Shown: in pieces, positions 34,703 through 44,363 of the stretch | How positions within the stretch are numbered: position 1 is the stretch's first letter | Layout: each line of letters starts with the position of its first letter | Assembly (NCBI GenBank): GCA_944389815.1 | Contig: CALXNS010000092.1 | Span: forward strand, 1-48,696 | Length of the DNA: 48,696 nt | Direction of reading: 5' to 3' | Source: an uncultured Victivallis sp. | GTDB lineage: Bacteria; Verrucomicrobiota; Lentisphaeria; Victivallales; Victivallaceae | The notes under the pieces: generated by a model | What the model saw: the letters and a program-made list of their open reading frames with translations, nothing else | Database searches by the model: none | Told to the model about the DNA's origin: nothing | Position numbers and translations under genes: made by a program

Positions 34703-35482
34703 ATGCCGAAGCCGGAAGTGACGATCATCATCCCGAATTATAAAACCCCCGACCTGACCCGTTTCTGCCTGCGTTCGCTGCGGCTGCATTCGAATCCGGA
34801 ACGGGTGAAGGTGATCGTGGTGGACAATGATTCTCAGGATGAATCGACGGAATATCTGCGCACTGTCCAATGGATCGACTTGATCGAACGGCATGACATC
34901 GCCGATGAAAGCGGTCCGGAAATGCACGCGCGCGCGCTCGACTGCGCGTTGAAAAAGGTGGACACCCCTTATGTAATGGTCATGCATACCGATACGATTG
35001 TCCGGAGCGATGCGTGGCTTGATTTTCTCCTGAAGCGTCTGGAGGAGACCCCCGACGCGGTCGGGATCGGCAGTTGGAAACTTGAAGTTGTGCCGTTCTG
35101 GAAACGTCTGGGGAAAGGGTTGGAGGAGGTGGTGCGCCGTTGTGCGGGGCGGCATGCCAATCATGAGGTGCGGTATCTGCGCAGTCATTGTGCGCTTTAC
35201 CGGACGGACGCGGTGCGTCGTGCCGGGTGTGGTTTTTTCGACGGGAAAACCGCGGGAGCGTCGCTCCACCGTAAATTGGAGGAGCAGGGCGGGCGCCTGA
35301 TTTTTGTGGAGGCTCCGGAGTTGATGAAATTCATCCGCCATCTGAACCATGCCACGATGATTCTCAATCCGCAGTCCGCTGATCGGAAGACGGCCCGCCC
35401 GGCGGCTCGTGCGCGGATTCAGCGGGAACTCGATGAATTGCGTTGCGCCGAACTTCTTAAACGGGACGATCTGGATCGGTGA
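34703..35482 (+). CDS. Glycosyltransferase family 2
   Basis: The 259-aa protein has a GT-A fold N-terminus (VTIIIPNYKTPDLTRFCLRS, VKVIVVDNDSQDESTEYL) and an acidic metal/nucleotide-sugar motif in VMVMHTDTIVRSDAWLD (an HTD in place of the usual DxD). No membrane segments are seen. GT2 enzymes transfer sugars from nucleotide donors. The location directly before waaG and waaP points to LPS core or O-chain assembly on the inner face of the inner membrane. The start codon follows AGGAACG. Its stop overlaps the GTG-initiated frame of the next gene. The donor and acceptor are unknown. Confidence 0.88.
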   Translation: MPKPEVTIIIPNYKTPDLTRFCLRSLRLHSNPERVKVIVVDNDSQDESTEYLRTVQWIDLIERHDIADESGPEMHARALDCALKKVDTPYVMVMHTDTIVRSDAWLDFLLKRLEETPDAVGIGSWKLEVVPFWKRLGKGLEEVVRRCAGRHANHEVRYLRSHCALYRTDAVRRAGCGFFDGKTAGASLHRKLEEQGGRLIFVEAPELMKFIRHLNHATMILNPQSADRKTARPAARARIQRELDELRCAELLKRDDLDR

Positions 35483-35493
35483 CGGGGACGGGG

Positions 35494-36633
35494 ATGAAAC
35501 TTGCGTTCGGTATATTCAAATATTTTCCACACGGTGGGTTGCAGCGTGACATGATGCGCATCGCCGAGGCCGCCGTTCGGCGCGGGCATGAGGTGACGAT
35601 TTATTGCGGAAGCTGGGAAGGCGCTCCCGCTCCGGAGGGAATCGTCGTCCGGGTGTTCAAATTGCGCGGCTTGAGCAATCATGGTCGGGCGCGTTCGTTT
35701 GCGGCGCGCTTTGCGGAGAGCGCCGCGGAAGCGGATCTGCGGGTCGGATTCAATCGGATGCCGGGGCTGGATGTCTATTTTGCGGCGGACAACTGTTTCG
35801 CCCTGGGGGCGATGCGGCATTCGCGATTCTGGCGGGCGGTTCTGCCGCGTTACCGGATTTTCCGGGAATTCGAGGAGGCGATCTTTCAACCGTCGTCGAG
35901 AACGATGGTCATGTATTTGACGCCGGGGCAGAAACGGGATTTTCAGACCGTTTACTGTACGCCGGAGTCGCGTTTCCGGTTGCTGCCGCCGGGGATTCCG
36001 CCGGACCGGCGACGCCCGGAGGAGTCGGAAGCACTGCGACGGCGCAACGAGAAACGGCGCGCGTTCGGAGTGCTGGAAAATGAGGTGCTGCTCATTCAGA
36101 TCGGTTCTGGATTCCGGACCAAGGGGGTTGATCGGACGGTGACGGCGTTCGCCGTGCTGCCGCCGGAGTTGCGCGGAAAAAGCCGGTTGCTGATCGCCGG
36201 CCGCGAATCAGGCAGGAAATATCAGAAGCTTGCACGGCGTCTGGGGGTGGAGAACCGCGTAATATTCGCGGGAGGACGCGACGATGTCGCAGACTTATTG
36301 CTCGCAGCGGATCTGATGGTGCATCCGGCCCGGAATGAAGCGACCGGTACTGTGCTGGTCGAAGCGATTGCAGCGGGGATTCCCGTGATCTGTTCCGGGA
36401 ACTGCGGTTTTGAAAATTTCGTGCGTGCGTCGGGGGGTGTGGTGTTGAATGAACCGTTTTCCCCGCATGAACTTGAACGCGAACTTGCGAAGAGCATCGG
36501 GGTTCCCGGGCGGCTGGAGAAGATGACCGCCGCAGTGCGCAATTACGGGAAGAAGGCGGATTTTTACCAGCGTGCCGAAGTGGCGGTCAATGTGATAGAG
36601 GGAGTTGGAGATGCGGTCAAACGTCGTGCTTGA
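35494..36633 (+). CDS. waaG: LPS core glycosyltransferase, WaaG/RfaG-like (GT4)
   Basis: A 379-aa protein from the ATG at 35494 (MKLAFGIFKYFPHGGLQRDM), the characteristic WaaG start. The GT-B fold has IQIGSGFRTKGVDRTVTAFA at the donor-domain start and a GT4 E-x7-E-like motif in HPARNEATGTVLVEAIAAG. WaaG adds glucose from UDP-glucose to heptose II of the LPS inner core in the cytoplasm. The start is 11 bp after the GT2 stop, with a GGGG ribosome site; a GTG at 35479 is an alternative. Donor sugar specificity could differ outside Proteobacteria. Confidence 0.88.
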   Translation: MKLAFGIFKYFPHGGLQRDMMRIAEAAVRRGHEVTIYCGSWEGAPAPEGIVVRVFKLRGLSNHGRARSFAARFAESAAEADLRVGFNRMPGLDVYFAADNCFALGAMRHSRFWRAVLPRYRIFREFEEAIFQPSSRTMVMYLTPGQKRDFQTVYCTPESRFRLLPPGIPPDRRRPEESEALRRRNEKRRAFGVLENEVLLIQIGSGFRTKGVDRTVTAFAVLPPELRGKSRLLIAGRESGRKYQKLARRLGVENRVIFAGGRDDVADLLLAADLMVHPARNEATGTVLVEAIAAGIPVICSGNCGFENFVRASGGVVLNEPFSPHELERELAKSIGVPGRLEKMTAAVRNYGKKADFYQRAEVAVNVIEGVGDAVKRRA

Positions 36634-37405
36634 TCCCTTTTTTGCGAGACTTTGGCGTGACACGGATCCGTTTGCGGAAGTGGAACGGCTTGAGGGAGAA
36701 GAATTCCGCCGGGTCAAAACGCGGCGGACCTTCCGGTTCGAATTGCAGGGGCGCGGGTTTTTCGCCAAAGTGCATCACGGCGTCGGCTGGCGGGAGATTT
36801 TCAAGAATCTGCTGCAATGGAAGCGGCCGGTGCTGGGCGCGGAGAATGAGTTCCGGGCGTTGAATTTTCTCCATCAGCTCGGAGTCGATACGATGACGCC
36901 GTGCGCCTTCGGGCTGCGGGGCGGGAATCCGGCGAAACTTGAATCATTTCTGATTACCGCGGAACTTGCCGGAATGGTCAGTCTGGAGGATTACTGTCGG
37001 GAGTGGGCGGAGAATCCGCCGCCGTTCCGGAGGAAGAAACGGTTGTTGCGTCAGGTGGCGCGGATGGCTGGAACGATGCATCGGGCCGGATTGAATCACC
37101 GGGATTGTTACATCTGCCATTTCCTGCTCGATTTGTCGACGGCGGACGATGACGTGCCGCGTTTGTATGTGATTGATCTGCACCGGGCGGAAATCCGCCG
37201 TCGTGTGCCGCGTCGTTATCTGGTGAAGGATGTGGCCGGATTGTATTTTTCAGCGATGGACGCCGGGTTGACATGGCGTGACAAACTGCGCTTCATCCGT
37301 TATTACACGAACCGGCCGTTGAGGAGCATGAAGAAGCGCTTCTGGCGGGATGTGGAACGGGCGGCGTGCGCATTGTACCGGAAGGAAGAGCGGAAGAGAA
37401 AATAA
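36611..37405 (+). CDS. waaP: LPS core heptose kinase, WaaP/RfaP-like
   Basis: A 264-aa protein from the ATG at 36611, overlapping the end of waaG by 23 bp. Kinase-like motifs are: phosphate-binding region FRFELQGRGFFAKVHHGVGW with the conserved Lys, Glu in LGAENEFRALNFL, the catalytic loop AGLNHRDCYICHFLLDL, and the metal-binding VIDLHRAEIRRRV. This set is specific to WaaP, which phosphorylates heptose I of the LPS inner core using ATP. This implies a heptose-containing core in this organism. The overlap and order (GT2, waaG, waaP) indicate one operon. Confidence 0.9.
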   Translation: MRSNVVLDPFFARLWRDTDPFAEVERLEGEEFRRVKTRRTFRFELQGRGFFAKVHHGVGWREIFKNLLQWKRPVLGAENEFRALNFLHQLGVDTMTPCAFGLRGGNPAKLESFLITAELAGMVSLEDYCREWAENPPPFRRKKRLLRQVARMAGTMHRAGLNHRDCYICHFLLDLSTADDDVPRLYVIDLHRAEIRRRVPRRYLVKDVAGLYFSAMDAGLTWRDKLRFIRYYTNRPLRSMKKRFWRDVERAACALYRKEERKRK

Positions 37406-37518
37406 GCAACATCCTGCCGGTCGCGCTCGGGCTGGAGAGTGCGATTGGATTGGGTTGGATTGAGGCGGAGCGGGCGGAGGATGGATGAGAATACGCTGTC
37501 GGAGATGGGAGTGAGCCT

Positions 37519-39177
37519 GTGCTTGATTACATCAAAATTTCGAATTTTGCGTTGATCGAATCGGCCGAATTGGAATTCGATCCCGGGTTCAACGTCGTGA
37601 CCGGGGAGTCCGGCGCGGGAAAATCGATTCTGATGGGCGCAGTCGAGCTGTTGCTCGGGGGGCGGGTCGATCGCGGCGTAATCCGTTCGGGGGCGGAACG
37701 CTGCGAAGTGGCCGGTTGTTTCTCCGTGCCGGAGACGCTTCGTGAACCGGTCGGCCGTCTGCTGGAGGAAGCGGGAATCGATTTCGAGCGGGAGTTGCAG
37801 TTGCGTCGGGTGATTTCGGTCGGGAGCGTGCGAAATTTCCTCAACGACACGCCGGTGAGCGGCCGTCTGCTCGGTCTGGTCGGCGCACAGTTGATCGATC
37901 TGCACGGTGCAAATGAACAGCTTTCGCTGCTCTCTCCCGCGCGGCAGCTCGAATTGCTCGACCGTTACGCCGGAGCCGGAGCGCTGCGCGCCGCCTGCGA
38001 GGAGGCGGCCGCGAAGATCGCCGCGTTGCGCGAAGAACGGGAGGCGTTTGAGGCCGAATTGCCTGATGAAGCTGAAGCGAGCCGGTTGGAACTTCAAGTG
38101 GAAGACATCGAAAAAGTCAATCCGCAGCCCGGAGAGGACGCCGAGCTTTCCGCCAAATACAAGCTTGCGTCCAATGCCCGGCAGGTGGCCGAATGCGCCG
38201 GCGCGCTGACCGCGGCATTGACTGACGGAGAAAATGCGCTGGCCGATCAGCTTGGAGCGGTTTACCGCAAATTGCTGGAACTCGCCCGGATCGATGAGAC
38301 GCTCACCGGGACGCTGTTGGAAGAGTGCGATGCCATTCAACAGGAGTTGACCGCGCTTTCCGAAGGGATTTCCGCGCTCGCCGACCGCGTCGAAGTGGAT
38401 GCGGAGGCGTTGCAATCGATGGAAGCGCGGATGAGTGAATTGTTCACGATCAAGCGCCGTTACGGTCCGTCGCTGGAACAGGTGCTGGAGGTGCGGAGCC
38501 GTGCTGAGGAACAATTGAAGATGTACCGCGAGACGGCTGCGCGCCGGGCGGAGTTCCTGCGGCGGGAAACGGAGTTGCGCGATGAATTGCGCGGCGCGGC
38601 ACAGCGTTTGTCGGCATTCCGGCATTCCCGTGCTGAGGAGTTTGCCGGAGAGGTGCGCGGGAAACTTGCGGCGGTCGGATTTCCGAAGAGCGAACTCTCC
38701 GTGGCGTTTTCCGAGACGGAACCTGCCGCGAACGGCATGGATCGGATTGAAATGCTTTTTTCCGCCAATCCCGGCGAAGAACCGCGCCCGCTGCGGCGGA
38801 TCGCCAGCAGCGGCGAATTGTCGCGGCTGATGCTGGTGCTCAAAACCGTGCTGGCTGACGCGGATTCGATTCCGGTGGTGATCTTCGACGAGATCGATTC
38901 CAACATCGGCGGCGAGACCGCCAACCGGGTGGGAGAAACGTTGCGTGAACTCGGTTCCCGGCGGCAGATTCTCTGTATTTCGCATCAGCCGCAGGTGGCG
39001 GCGCGGGGGGCGCGTCATTTCTGTGTGGTCAAGCGCGTGGTGGGGGAGCGGACCTGTTCCGAATGCGTGGTGCTCCGGAGGGCGGAACGCGAACGCGAAA
39101 TCGCCCGGATGCTCGGCGGCGGCGCGTCGGCGTTGATTCATGCGCGCGATGTGCTTCGGGAGGTTGCCGGCGCATGA
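37519..39177 (+). CDS. recN: DNA repair protein RecN
   Basis: The 552-aa SMC-like ATPase has Walker A GESGAGKS at residues ~29-36 (NVVTGESGAGKSILMGAVEL). LDLHGANEQLSLLSPARQL-type text matches RecN, with Gly-Ala replacing the common Gly-Gln in 'HGQ(H/N)E'. A coiled-coil middle region is visible (~170-400). The ABC signature is IASSGELSRLMLVLK and Walker B is VVIFDEIDSNIGG. RecN helps hold chromosome ends together during double-strand-break repair. The likely start is a GTG at 37519 with GGGAG upstream. The 113-bp gap after waaP has no clear terminator, so it may be in the same transcript. Its stop overlaps the next start. Confidence 0.95.
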   Translation: MLDYIKISNFALIESAELEFDPGFNVVTGESGAGKSILMGAVELLLGGRVDRGVIRSGAERCEVAGCFSVPETLREPVGRLLEEAGIDFERELQLRRVISVGSVRNFLNDTPVSGRLLGLVGAQLIDLHGANEQLSLLSPARQLELLDRYAGAGALRAACEEAAAKIAALREEREAFEAELPDEAEASRLELQVEDIEKVNPQPGEDAELSAKYKLASNARQVAECAGALTAALTDGENALADQLGAVYRKLLELARIDETLTGTLLEECDAIQQELTALSEGISALADRVEVDAEALQSMEARMSELFTIKRRYGPSLEQVLEVRSRAEEQLKMYRETAARRAEFLRRETELRDELRGAAQRLSAFRHSRAEEFAGEVRGKLAAVGFPKSELSVAFSETEPAANGMDRIEMLFSANPGEEPRPLRRIASSGELSRLMLVLKTVLADADSIPVVIFDEIDSNIGGETANRVGETLRELGSRRQILCISHQPQVAARGARHFCVVKRVVGERTCSECVVLRRAEREREIARMLGGGASALIHARDVLREVAGA

Positions 39178-39902
39178 CCACGATGCATTATTCCGCTTCA
39201 TTGCCCGAGGTATGGAACGCCGGATTTCCCGGTGACACGACGGTGGAACTGCTGCGCCGTTTCGAGCGTGATGTCGCTTCAAAACAGCCAGATCTGGTGA
39301 TACTCTGGGCGGGGGTGAACGACATGCTTTACCCGGGGCACACGGTGCCGGAGGCGGTGTTTCAGCGCAATTACCGGTTTCTGGTGAGCCGCTGCACGGC
39401 GATCGGCGCATCGGTGCTCGCCGGGACGCTGCCGCCGCAGATCGAACCGTATCTGATTGAACAATTTCCCGGAGTGGCGGAATTCCCGGATTCCCCCGGC
39501 GAACGGATTGCCCGCGGCAACGCGCTGCTGGAGGAACTGGATTTGCCGACGGCGGATTTCGGCGCGGTGGTGCGGTCGCGCCCGGTGGCGGAGACGGCGG
39601 ACTCCTTTCTCCGCAATGAATCGAACAGCCGCATGCGGGATGGACTGCATTTGACTGCGGCGGGGTGCGAAGCGATTGCCCGCTGCGCACTGGATGCGAT
39701 TGAACGGTATCATCTGCCGTCGTCGCGGGTGGTCTGTTTGGGGGACAGCTTAACTTACGGCGTCTATCTCCGGGGACGGGGCACGGCGCGCACCGGAGCG
39801 GAAACGTATCCGGCAAAACTGCTCGAACTGCTTCTGCTCCGACACGCGCATCGAGAGGGGTTCGCAGGGAAGAACCTTACTTCACGCATTCAACCAGAGT
39901 GA
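39174..39902 (+). CDS. SGNH/GDSL-like hydrolase with motif blocks in permuted order
   Basis: A 242-aa protein whose ATG overlaps the recN stop (ATGA). Standard SGNH enzymes run block I (GDS), block II (G), block III (GxND), block V (DxxH). Here the order is block II in WNAGFPGDTTVELLRR (~residues 12-27), block III in LVILWAGVNDMLYPG, block V in RMRDGLHLTAAGCEAI, and finally block I in VVCLGDSLTYGVYL about 45 residues from the C-terminus. The chain ends after TYPAKLLELLLLR, exactly where a normal enzyme would continue into 'xVxNAGxxGDTT'. All four blocks are present, so this could be a circular permutant with an intact site, or a rearranged remnant. It ends inside the 3' end of the convergent gene (26-bp overlap). 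Confidence 0.75.
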   Translation: MTTMHYSASLPEVWNAGFPGDTTVELLRRFERDVASKQPDLVILWAGVNDMLYPGHTVPEAVFQRNYRFLVSRCTAIGASVLAGTLPPQIEPYLIEQFPGVAEFPDSPGERIARGNALLEELDLPTADFGAVVRSRPVAETADSFLRNESNSRMRDGLHLTAAGCEAIARCALDAIERYHLPSSRVVCLGDSLTYGVYLRGRGTARTGAETYPAKLLELLLLRHAHREGFAGKNLTSRIQPE

Positions 39903-41457
39903 CCGAACCGGGCGGCACGGTAAGCGTGTGCGCTTCTTCCTCCGTCGCCTTGCGGGTACGGGTTTGGACCGGGCGGTCGATCAAAGTATTCTGATCGAGG
40001 ACGCTTCCGGAAGTGAGTGTGTGAATGGTCTGCGGTTTGTACGCGCCGAGTTTCAGGGTGATTTCGCGGCTGGTTTCCGGGAGGCGGTTGGTGATGAGGA
40101 GGAAAAGAGTGTTTCCGTCATCGCCGTTTCCGGGGCGGACCGCCACGGCCGAGAGCGTCAGTTTTCCGCCGGTGAATTCGGTTCCCTCGCCGGAGAAGGC
40201 GGTCGGCAGCACATCGGAGCCGAATGGAATCTGGGCGTAGAGTTTGAAGAGATCCGCCAGCGCAGTGGAATAGACTTTGCGGCTGTACGGGTCCGGATAG
40301 AACATCCCCCACGGGCCGGAACTTGCCGCATGCATCGTCATCGCGCCGATTTCCGGATGGGCGAGCATCCGGTTGAACCATTCGCTGACGGCGAGACAGC
40401 CGATCAGAGCGTGGGTGCGATACCAGGAGTTGTTCCAACTGCCGGGTTCCCCGCCGGGCCAGAGGCCGTGTTCGGAGACGAAGATCTTCAAATCCGGATT
40501 GGGACCGGCCTTGATTTCATCGGCGATGGTTTTGATGTAGGTTTCGATGTAATCGATCGGATATCCGTGATAATAGGGGTGGAATGCGAGCATGGCCGAA
40601 TCGGCGCCGAGTTCCTGAATGACGGTTTTGTTCCATTCCTTCCAGTAGGATTTGGAGATGTCGTTCCACGGCGCGGTGGCCGAGTGCGGCGCGAAGCGGG
40701 CGTTCGGATCGACGGAGCGGATGGCCTGCATCGTTTCCTTGCAGAGTCGGACGTATTCCTCGGCGTCGATCTTCGGATTGCGGGCCCAGTCGGTTTCGTT
40801 GCCGAGCTCCCACACCGCGACGGGGACGGGTGCTGCGAGGCCGTATTCAATGCGTTTCGCGCCCCATTCGGTTTCGGCGGAACCGAGCATGAATTCGGCG
40901 ATTTCGCGCGCCTGCTTGACGGCGTCGGCGTCGCGGATGGTGACTAAAATATCGAATTTCGCCTTCGGATCGGCGGTCAGCACCGCTTTGACAAGTTCGA
41001 CCGGGCCGGTGATCTGCCGTCCGCCCCGATCCCAGGAGGCGCGTTTGTGCTCCTTTCGTTCTTCGACCGGGCCGATGGCAAATTTCCAGTTGTCTTTGAG
41101 AATCCACATCCGGTTGAGCGGGAAGGGGACTCCGGCGGCGGCGTTCTGGAAATCGGGCAGCAGCACGGGATAGGTTTCGCCGGGTTTCGCCGCCGCCATG
41201 CGGATGTTGTCCTGATCGACGAAGTCGTAACTCAAACCGAACATTTCCGCATCGTAGGTGCGCAGCGGAGAGACGGATTTCAATTCGAGCACGGCGGGCA
41301 GCATTTTTTCTTCCGCGGTGATCGGTCCGTCAAGTTCGATGTTGTCGTATTCGTGTCCGGCCCCGACCGCCTCCTCGGCGTGAAGAAGCGGGACTCCGGC
41401 GCAAAACATCGTGCCCAACACGACTGCCAGGGTAAAAAACGGAACTTTCGTCATCAT
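39877..41457 (-). CDS. Secreted GH51-like clan GH-A glycosidase (alpha-L-arabinofuranosidase-like)
   Basis: A 526-aa protein from the ATG at 41457, which overlaps the preceding pseudopilin stop (ATGA), with a GGAG ribosome site. Signal peptide [21 protein letters not shown]. The barrel carries acid/base Glu221 in [13 protein letters not shown] and probable nucleophile Glu329 in [13 protein letters not shown]. The C-terminal beta domain ([39 protein letters not shown]) is like that of GH51 arabinofuranosidases. Exact family and substrate are uncertain. It is the last gene of cassette D. No clear terminator is seen; it converges with the SGNH gene. Confidence 0.82.
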   Translation of the reverse strand: MMTKVPFFTLAVVLGTMFCAGVPLLHAEEAVGAGHEYDNIELDGPITAEEKMLPAVLELKSVSPLRTYDAEMFGLSYDFVDQDNIRMAAAKPGETYPVLLPDFQNAAAGVPFPLNRMWILKDNWKFAIGPVEERKEHKRASWDRGGRQITGPVELVKAVLTADPKAKFDILVTIRDADAVKQAREIAEFMLGSAETEWGAKRIEYGLAAPVPVAVWELGNETDWARNPKIDAEEYVRLCKETMQAIRSVDPNARFAPHSATAPWNDISKSYWKEWNKTVIQELGADSAMLAFHPYYHGYPIDYIETYIKTIADEIKAGPNPDLKIFVSEHGLWPGGEPGSWNNSWYRTHALIGCLAVSEWFNRMLAHPEIGAMTMHAASSGPWGMFYPDPYSRKVYSTALADLFKLYAQIPFGSDVLPTAFSGEGTEFTGGKLTLSAVAVRPGNGDDGNTLFLLITNRLPETSREITLKLGAYKPQTIHTLTSGSVLDQNTLIDRPVQTRTRKATEEEAHTLTVPPGSVTLVECVK

Positions 41458-42086
41458 TGCGGCATCTCCAGATGATCTTTGCTGTAACCCTGATGCCCGA
41501 CCCGGCTGAACCACTGAACATGGCCGTCAACCATGCCGGCGTTGGCTCCGTCGAAGTGGCGGGGATGAAAACGATAGGTGCTGCCGGGAACCAGCGTCAA
41601 CTCCCAGTCCCAGGTGCCGTAACCACCGAGATTGTAATAGGGGGTGCCGTCGGCGATCAGAAGTTTTCTTGACGGATTTTTGATCTGAAGCATCTTGAGG
41701 ACGGTTGCCTTGTTGCGGTCGTTCATGCCGTAACCCACGGGATTGGTTACGGACGAAACCTTGGGGCAACTGGTCACTCCCGCCGGGGTGTAGGCAGACC
41801 ATTTGTCGTGCGGCGGAAGCGAAGGTAGATATCCTTCATCCTGAAGGGTGTGGAACCAGGCGACGTCACGGCCGTGAACCGCGCTCTGCATCTGGTTGCG
41901 GCAGATGTAACCGGTATCATGATCGTACATGTGCAGCGCCTGCATATTCTGACGCACGTTGCTTTTGCACTGCGCGTCGATTCCGCGCTCCCGCGCCTGA
42001 TTCAAGGCGGGCAGCAGCATGGAGGCGAGGATGGCGATGATCGCGATCACAACCAGGAGTTCGATCAATGTGAATGTCCGTTTCAT
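41454..42086 (-). CDS. Pseudopilin-like protein, cassette D (H-X9-DG)
   Basis: A 210-aa protein with a short canonical leader MKRT followed by [17 protein letters not shown] and [14 protein letters not shown]. The C-terminal motif [19 protein letters not shown] is a textbook H-X9-DG. It is expected to be processed by a prepilin peptidase and held in the inner membrane by its N-terminal helix. It overlaps the GH51-like enzyme gene by the ATGA junction, implying translational coupling, and follows the secreted unknown gene by 27 bp. This intact copy serves as the reference for the frameshift in cassette C. Confidence 0.9.
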   Translation of the reverse strand: MKRTFTLIELLVVIAIIAILASMLLPALNQARERGIDAQCKSNVRQNMQALHMYDHDTGYICRNQMQSAVHGRDVAWFHTLQDEGYLPSLPPHDKWSAYTPAGVTSCPKVSSVTNPVGYGMNDRNKATVLKMLQIKNPSRKLLIADGTPYYNLGGYGTWDWELTLVPGSTYRFHPRHFDGANAGMVDGHVQWFSRVGHQGYSKDHLEMPQ

Positions 42087-42113
42087 ATCTCCGGGCTCCT
42101 CTTTTTTGGGTGG

Positions 42114-43331
42114 TTATTCGTTGATCTTCAGAGAGTCAAGTTTAACGATGAGTGAATAAGGCGAGTCACTGCCGCGCAGGATGCGCCCGCCGTTCCAGCC
42201 GTCGGGCATGAGCCAGAGCAACTGGGTTGCGCCCGGGCCGATGTTGAGCAGCGCGACGGCTTTCGCACCGTCCGGAACCGGATTGGTAAACGGGACGAAT
42301 TGTCCCTTGGCGTTCCGGAATTCGAATGCGATTGAGGAGGCGTTTTCGGGAAGGTCGATCCGGTTTGCCGTGAGAATCGCGAAAAAGTCGACTTCACCTT
42401 TGCCGTAACTCTGGGCGAGAGTGAGGCCGTGTTCCCACTCCTGGCCGAGCCGTCCGGTCCAGATGCCGTCACGGTCGGTGTCGAGTTCATCGACGGGGAG
42501 GGCGAAGGCGCCGTAATTCCACTGGCCGGCTTTTCCGGTGTAACTGTTGCGATGTCCCTTGTCCTCGGGGTGAAGCGTGACAGTGGGGTTGCCGTAGGTG
42601 CGATAGACGACTTTTGCGCCGCCGGGGGCGCTGACCGGTACGGAGGCGCCGGTGACGCCGGATTTTTCGGTGACGAGGAGCGGTTGATAATTTTCTTCAA
42701 TCACGCCGACGGGAATGCCGTCGCGGACGGAGGGTTTCAGGGCGTTCCAGTTGCCCTGGGCGTCTTTGTGGTTGCCGGGGAGGAGTTCGGCGGAACGTTT
42801 CTCTTCCGCCCCGAATTTCCGGTAAGAAATGTTCTCAATGGGCTCATCCCCTCCCAGCAGCTGTTCGAACGAAGAGAACAGCGTCACATTCCGAATCTCC
42901 GCTCCCTCTGAAGCCGCAGTGATGGCGAGCGCGGTTTTTTCCGCGGCGGCCGGGAAGGCGAAGGTGATCCACGCCTTTGCGGCGGCGGTCGCGGTGGCGG
43001 AGCCGAGCGTTTTCCCTTCGGCATCCTTCGCCGTCAACGTGATCTTGGCGTCCGTGCCGTCGTTGAACAGCGCCACCGTGAACGGGCGTCCGGAGATGAG
43101 TTTGTCGAAAACGGCCAGTTCGAGTGCGTTGCCGTCCGGTTTGACGTCGCACTCGACTTTGCGCAGCGGCGCGTTGTCGGCAAATACCGTCGGCAGAGAG
43201 CCGAATGCAAGTTCGATCGTACCGGCGGCTTTGTCGACCCGGCGGCTTCCCGCGATCTCTTCCGGCATGATCGTTGCCGCAGACAGCAGCAGCGGCAGAA
43301 GAACGGTGGAGAAAAGGAGCGGTTTTTTCAT
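42114..43331 (-). CDS. Secreted protein of unknown function, cassette D
   Basis: The 405-aa protein has a signal peptide (LFSTVLLPLLLSAATIMPEE). I recognise no family. The first ~150 residues read as a beta-rich domain (TIELAFGSLPTVFADNAPLR, FTVALFNDGTDAKITLTAKD). The rest is rich in Gly, Pro and aromatic residues (GEVDFFAILTANRIDLPENA, LLNIGPGATQLLWLMPDGWN) with no clear catalytic motif. A carbohydrate-binding or structural role is possible but not shown. Its start overlaps the LacI stop (ATGA), so it is tightly coupled to the regulator and is the first structural gene of the cassette. Confidence 0.75.
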   Translation of the reverse strand: MKKPLLFSTVLLPLLLSAATIMPEEIAGSRRVDKAAGTIELAFGSLPTVFADNAPLRKVECDVKPDGNALELAVFDKLISGRPFTVALFNDGTDAKITLTAKDAEGKTLGSATATAAAKAWITFAFPAAAEKTALAITAASEGAEIRNVTLFSSFEQLLGGDEPIENISYRKFGAEEKRSAELLPGNHKDAQGNWNALKPSVRDGIPVGVIEENYQPLLVTEKSGVTGASVPVSAPGGAKVVYRTYGNPTVTLHPEDKGHRNSYTGKAGQWNYGAFALPVDELDTDRDGIWTGRLGQEWEHGLTLAQSYGKGEVDFFAILTANRIDLPENASSIAFEFRNAKGQFVPFTNPVPDGAKAVALLNIGPGATQLLWLMPDGWNGGRILRGSDSPYSLIVKLDSLKINE

Positions 43332-44329
43332 TTCATATCTTCCTTCTGTAATGATACGATATTGCGCTGGATGAAGTGAGTTGGAATGGAGAGATGTCCG
43401 TCAGGATCCTCTTTTCTACGAATCCGGGCGTCGATGCGGCGCAGAACGATTTCCGATTGTTCGTGCCGGTAAAGACGGATCACCGGGAGCGGCGGCAGAA
43501 CGACCCGGCTGAGAAGCGTGTCGTCCATCGCGATGATCTTAAGGTCGCCCGGAACCCGGATTCCGATTTCATCCAGCCCCTGAATGAGCAGCAGCGCATC
43601 GTAATCGGAGGCGACGAGAACCGCTTTCGGCAGATTTCCCGCCCTGCCGATCTCGCGGCCGCGCTGAATGACCGCGGCTTCTCCCGCGACGGTGGGCGAG
43701 ACGTACTCTTCGATCCATTCGGGCATATTGAACTCTTGGCATATTTTCCGGTATGCGGCGAATTTCGCCGGATTGACCGGATCATGAATGAAGCCGATTC
43801 GATTGATTCCGGCGGCGGTGAGTTCCGCGAACGCTTCACGGATTCCAGTAACGTAATCGAAACCGACGCTGTTGTTGCCGGAGTCGACGTCGTCGACGCT
43901 GATCAACGGAAAATCCGGCGTGATGAGCTTCTGCTCGAACGCTCTCTTCAACACGTCGCCGATCACGATGATCCCGTCGACCGAATAGGTACTCAACTGA
44001 CTCAGACAGTCGAGGGTGCGCTGATCGTTCCAGTTGGATTCCATCATCAGCAGCCGGTATCCGCGCCGTTCGGCGGCCTGCTGCATCTCCCAGCTCAACT
44101 CCGCAAAATAGGGCGCCCGGATGTCCTGCGTCACAAATCCGATCATCCCGCTGCGACCCGACACCAGCGACCGGGCGATTTTGTTCGGCCGGTAATTGAG
44201 CTCGCGGGCGATCCCCATGATCCGTTCACGAGTCGCGGGCGAAGTTTTGCCCGTCCCGTTCAACGTGGCCGAGACGGCCTGGTACGAAACGCCGGCAAGC
44301 TGTGCGATTTCCTTGATGGTTGCCGCCAT
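43328..44329 (-). CDS. LacI-family transcriptional regulator of cassette D
   Basis: The 333-aa protein has a LacI helix-turn-helix (MAATIKEIAQLAGVSYQAVS, LNGTGKTSPATRERIMGIAR) and hinge helix (LNYRPNKIARSLVSGRSG). The sensor domain is typical: IGFVTQDIRAPYFAELSWEM, VDGIIVIGDV, GINRIGFIHDPVNPAKF, GIRVPGDLKIIAMDDTLLS. It is first in its own operon, downstream of a consensus promoter with two identical palindromic operators, so autoregulation and sugar-induced expression of cassette D are likely. The inducer is unknown; an arabinose-containing sugar is a guess from the GH51-like gene. Confidence 0.93.
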   Translation of the reverse strand: MAATIKEIAQLAGVSYQAVSATLNGTGKTSPATRERIMGIARELNYRPNKIARSLVSGRSGMIGFVTQDIRAPYFAELSWEMQQAAERRGYRLLMMESNWNDQRTLDCLSQLSTYSVDGIIVIGDVLKRAFEQKLITPDFPLISVDDVDSGNNSVGFDYVTGIREAFAELTAAGINRIGFIHDPVNPAKFAAYRKICQEFNMPEWIEEYVSPTVAGEAAVIQRGREIGRAGNLPKAVLVASDYDALLLIQGLDEIGIRVPGDLKIIAMDDTLLSRVVLPPLPVIRLYRHEQSEIVLRRIDARIRRKEDPDGHLSIPTHFIQRNIVSLQKEDMK

Positions 44330-44363
44330 GATTCGTCTGCTTCCTTCGCTTCCTGGTAATTAA

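Noticed and set aside
34497..34743. Two small overlapping frames upstream of the GT2 gene
   Set aside because: They cover the promoter and hairpin region and run out of frame into GT2; no ribosome site or conserved look.
37303..39816. Long minus-strand frame (837 codons) opposite recN and the SGNH gene
   Set aside because: Arg/Pro/Gln-rich shadow; the plus strand carries unmistakable RecN motifs.
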